The position numbers and the translations under genes were made by a program. A stretch of DNA of 64,000 nucleotides from Symbiodinium natans (taxonomy: Eukaryota; Sar; Dinophyceae; Suessiales; Symbiodiniaceae), in the NCBI GenBank assembly GCA_905221605.1, contig CAJNDS010002357.1, positions 1,163,331 to 1,227,330 of the forward strand, given 5' to 3'. Each line of letters starts with the position of its first letter. Within the stretch, counting starts at the first letter, position 1. This document shows, one piece after another, positions 62,115 to 64,000 of this stretch. A model generated the notes under the pieces. The model worked only from the letters and a program-made list of their open reading frames with translations, searched no databases and had not been told where the DNA came from.

Positions 62115-62265
62115 CTTGCTCTGGACCTTGGGCTGCGTGGACGAGTCTCAGAACATTTCAGCTGTGGAGTGGTGTCTGGTGAAGCACTTACGGAAGAGCA
62201 TCTTCAGGCCTCCCATGCTCAAGTGCCAAGAGCCCACCAGCCCACAAGCACTCCACGTCCCCGAC

Positions 62266-62343
62266 CATGCAGGTCCAAGCTGAGCTCTCGGAGCTGCGTG
62301 AGCTGGCCGAGCTGGAGGGCCAAGGGCTGGCAGCCCTCTGGGC
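62266..62343 (-). CDS. Divergent LRR exon 8 (78 bp)
   Basis: PEGCQPLALQLGQLTQLREL, SLDLH. The variable core and NI are missing, and the downstream border reads G|GTCGGGG, a possible GT donor. The upstream border (CTCCCCCAAG|GC) is like the rest. 78 bp keeps phase. Confidence 0.55.
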
Positions 62344-62344
62344 C

Positions 62345-62620
62345 TTGGGGGAGAAAAGTCTTCGGGGGAAGTTGCACGCTGTGGAGTGGGGCCCAAGCAT
62401 CTGAAACAGAAGTACACTTGCCAAATTCCAAACACCTCAGGCCACAATCGGAGCCACTATTACAACGTCGTCGGTAAGAGTGTCATTTTTCCTTGTTGCA
62501 GGCATTTTCTGTTGCTGGTGCGGGGCGTGTTCTTGTTATTGCTGTGGGTGCAGGGGCACATTTGCTTTTTGGCTGCGGGTCCGGGCCGGGGGTGGGGGGG
62601 ACACGTTCTTTTAGAGAGAG
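62345..62620. other. No further exon recognised
   Basis: The sequence before LRR exon 8 on the minus strand. I could not identify an N-terminal exon, start codon or promoter for the LRR gene. Confidence 0.4.
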
Positions 62621-62657
62621 AAAAAGAGAGAGAGCGAGAGAGAGAGAGAGAGAGGGA

Positions 62658-62706
<49 letters not shown>
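62618..62706. repeat. (GA)n microsatellite
   Basis: About 90 bases of GA dinucleotides with a few GG and AC interruptions. Arg/Glu or Leu/Ser frames across it are artefacts. Confidence 0.9.
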
Positions 62707-62708
<2 letters not shown>

Positions 62709-63640
62709 AAAAAACAAAAAACAAGGAAACCGGCACTAAACCCCCCTTAAGCCTAAATTTCTCGTTCTATCTCGGGCTGCCGTCACGTGCTCAAACGTGA
62801 AACTTGGGTCCCCGCGTGATTTGGCTTGTGTAGCCGACATCCAAATTATATTTGCCCGCTCTTTCTGAAAAGGAGCCAGGTTTTGCTTCCTTTGCTCTTT
62901 CTGTTTGCTTGTTGTTTTCCTGGGTTTAGGGTTTAGGGCTTGGGCCCACTAGGGTTTAGGTTCAGAGTTCAGGGTTTGGGGTTTAGCGCCTCTCTTGGTT
63001 CCCTACTTTGATTTCCTTCTTTCTCTTTTTCCAGAGACAAAGATCAAAACAAAAGGGACAACACACACATACTCGCGTCCTAAGCCCTAAGGCCTAAACA
63101 CTTCAGTTCAAACCAGGGCATGCCTTAAACCCTGACGCCGATAATTCATGGTGGTGCCTCTGCCGTGGGTGTACGGTGTACAGAGAAATGAATATCCACC
63201 CACTGCGCTACCCGCGTCCCCGCGCGATTCGGGTTGTCGAACCCTAAGCCCGAAACCTTAGATAAGCAGTCAACCCTAAACCCTAACCCCTAAACCCTAT
63301 ACCTTAAAACCTCCAAAAGCCCTAAACTTTTGTCCAGATCCCAACGGGGCCCCCGCATGCCCCCGTTTTGGCTGAGCAGTCCAGTAGGGTACACTTTAAG
63401 CCTTTTGGGTCTATAAGTCCCTACAAAAGGCAAGATTAAGTTTTGCTGGGTGCTCTGTACCTGAGTTGGAGCCCAAGTTTGAACCTGAAAAATGTATATC
63501 CACCCCCTGAAAAGAGGCTAGATTTGTTTTGGGTTTTCAGGCCGAGGTTTTAGATTTGGGTTTGGGGCGTTTGGCGGGTTTAGGGTTTAGGGTTACTGTC
63601 GAAGGTTTTCGTTTTGGGTTTAGGGTTAAGGTCTGGGATT
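62707..63640. other. Region with sparse telomere words
   Basis: TTTAGGG words at 62,923-62,940 and 63,575-63,670, CCCTAAA words at 63,240-63,330. The direct repeat CCCGCGTGATTTGGCTTGT (62,812) and CCGCGCGATTCGGGTTGTCG (63,219) is weak. No gene seen. Confidence 0.4.
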
Positions 63641-63699
63641 TGCCAGGTTTAGGTTTAAGGCTTAGGGTTTAGCTATTGTGATGTTTCTATAAGCTTCCC

Positions 63700-64000
63700 T
63701 CTTCTTCCAGAGGCCAAGACCTTGCAAACCACCAAAATGGCAAATTTTCGTGATTTTTGACCATCTTGGGCCTTCACAAACCTTGAATTGAGGCCAAACC
63801 ACAGGGATTTTCCCTACTTTGGCGGCCTTGGAAACCCCCGAAATGGCCAATTTTCAGTGATTTTGACCATGTTGAATCTCACAAAGGTTTTTCGCTAGTT
63901 TGGCGGCCTTGGAAACCACCAAAATGGCACATTTTTGTGATTTTTGACCATTTTGGGCTTTCTCAAACCCTGAATCAAGGCCAAAACAGATGTTCCCTAG
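63700..64000. repeat. About 100-bp tandem repeat, three partial copies
   Basis: The block CCACCAAAATGGCAAATTTT...GATTTTTGACCAT recurs at about 63,728, 63,835 and 63,917, with GGCGGCCTTGGAAACC before the second and third copies and CCTTGAATTGAGGCCAAA/CCCTGAATCAAGGCCAAA after the first and third. The array continues past the window edge. Confidence 0.75.

Noticed and set aside
62386-62739. Arg/Glu-rich and Leu/Ser-rich frames
   Set aside because: Translation of the (GA)n microsatellite.
63700-64000. Dinoflagellate spliced-leader gene suggested by CCATTTTGGGC words
   Set aside because: The words belong to a roughly 100-bp tandem repeat and do not continue into the spliced-leader sequence.

Overview
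The window looks like nuclear DNA of a unicellular alga, most likely a dinoflagellate or a close ecological equivalent. The basis is: plant/alga-type telomere words (TTTAGGG/CCCTAAA) scattered over the left third; a Ty1/copia element with a half-tRNA primer site; and a host gene whose introns are best read as GC-AG. The assignment to dinoflagellates is inference.

Layout. (1) 1-16.2 kb and 21.1-24.0 kb: a mosaic of short unique islands separated by interstitial telomere-like tracts that repeatedly flip orientation and come in locally homogeneous variants (CCCCAAA, TTAGGGC, TTCAGGG, TTTATAGGG). Three families of short fold-back elements lie among them. I see no convincing gene here. (2) 16,265-21,114: a minus-strand Ty1/copia retrotransposon with identical 289-bp LTRs and target duplication GAAAC. 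Protease, integrase and the first part of reverse transcriptase are deleted. (3) 26.4-40.1 kb and 56.9-60.4 kb (plus an inverted piece at 53.5-54.8 kb): about six tandem copies of a roughly 3.2-kb unit. On the minus strand each unit carries up to three 90-bp exons (types h, a, n), each encoding exactly one leucine-rich repeat of ribonuclease-inhibitor type. All exons are symmetric phase 1. Copies are nearly identical except for two or three codons at the exposed end of the LRR strand, which differ from copy to copy. Three divergent exons of the same design follow at 61.6-62.3 kb.

(4) 40,097-53.4 kb: an AT-rich endogenous Polinton-like virus/virophage-type element inserted in an intron of that LRR array. 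It carries a rve-type integrase, A32/FtsK-HerA packaging ATPase, double-jelly-roll major capsid protein (C-terminus replaced by an S74 intramolecular chaperone), minor capsid protein, a class-3 lipase-like pseudogene, a truncated SF1 helicase with an HNH-like tail, a GIY-YIG nuclease, and several small zinc-finger, coiled-coil and myristoylation-signal proteins. The left terminal repeat (about 755 bp, containing a gene) has its partner at 54,797-55,550 in direct orientation. Re-inverting 53.4-56.9 kb, which is bounded by inverted copies of one minisatellite, would restore a canonical element with inverted ends, a 5-bp ACCCC target duplication and an unbroken LRR array.

Genes that look virion-related share a TCTA box 11-21 bases before the start, as described for the late promoter of the CroV giant virus and its virophage Mavirus. 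Integrase, nucleases and the terminal-repeat gene lack it. The element may therefore have a late class that answers to a giant-virus transcription system. Nearly all broken frames in it can be explained by one missing base in a short A or T run, so sequencing indels must be excluded before it is called dead. (5) 60.4-64 kb: a second copy of a GC-rich repeat family also found at 4.6-5.6 kb, the divergent LRR exons, a GA microsatellite, and about 100-bp tandem repeats at the right edge.
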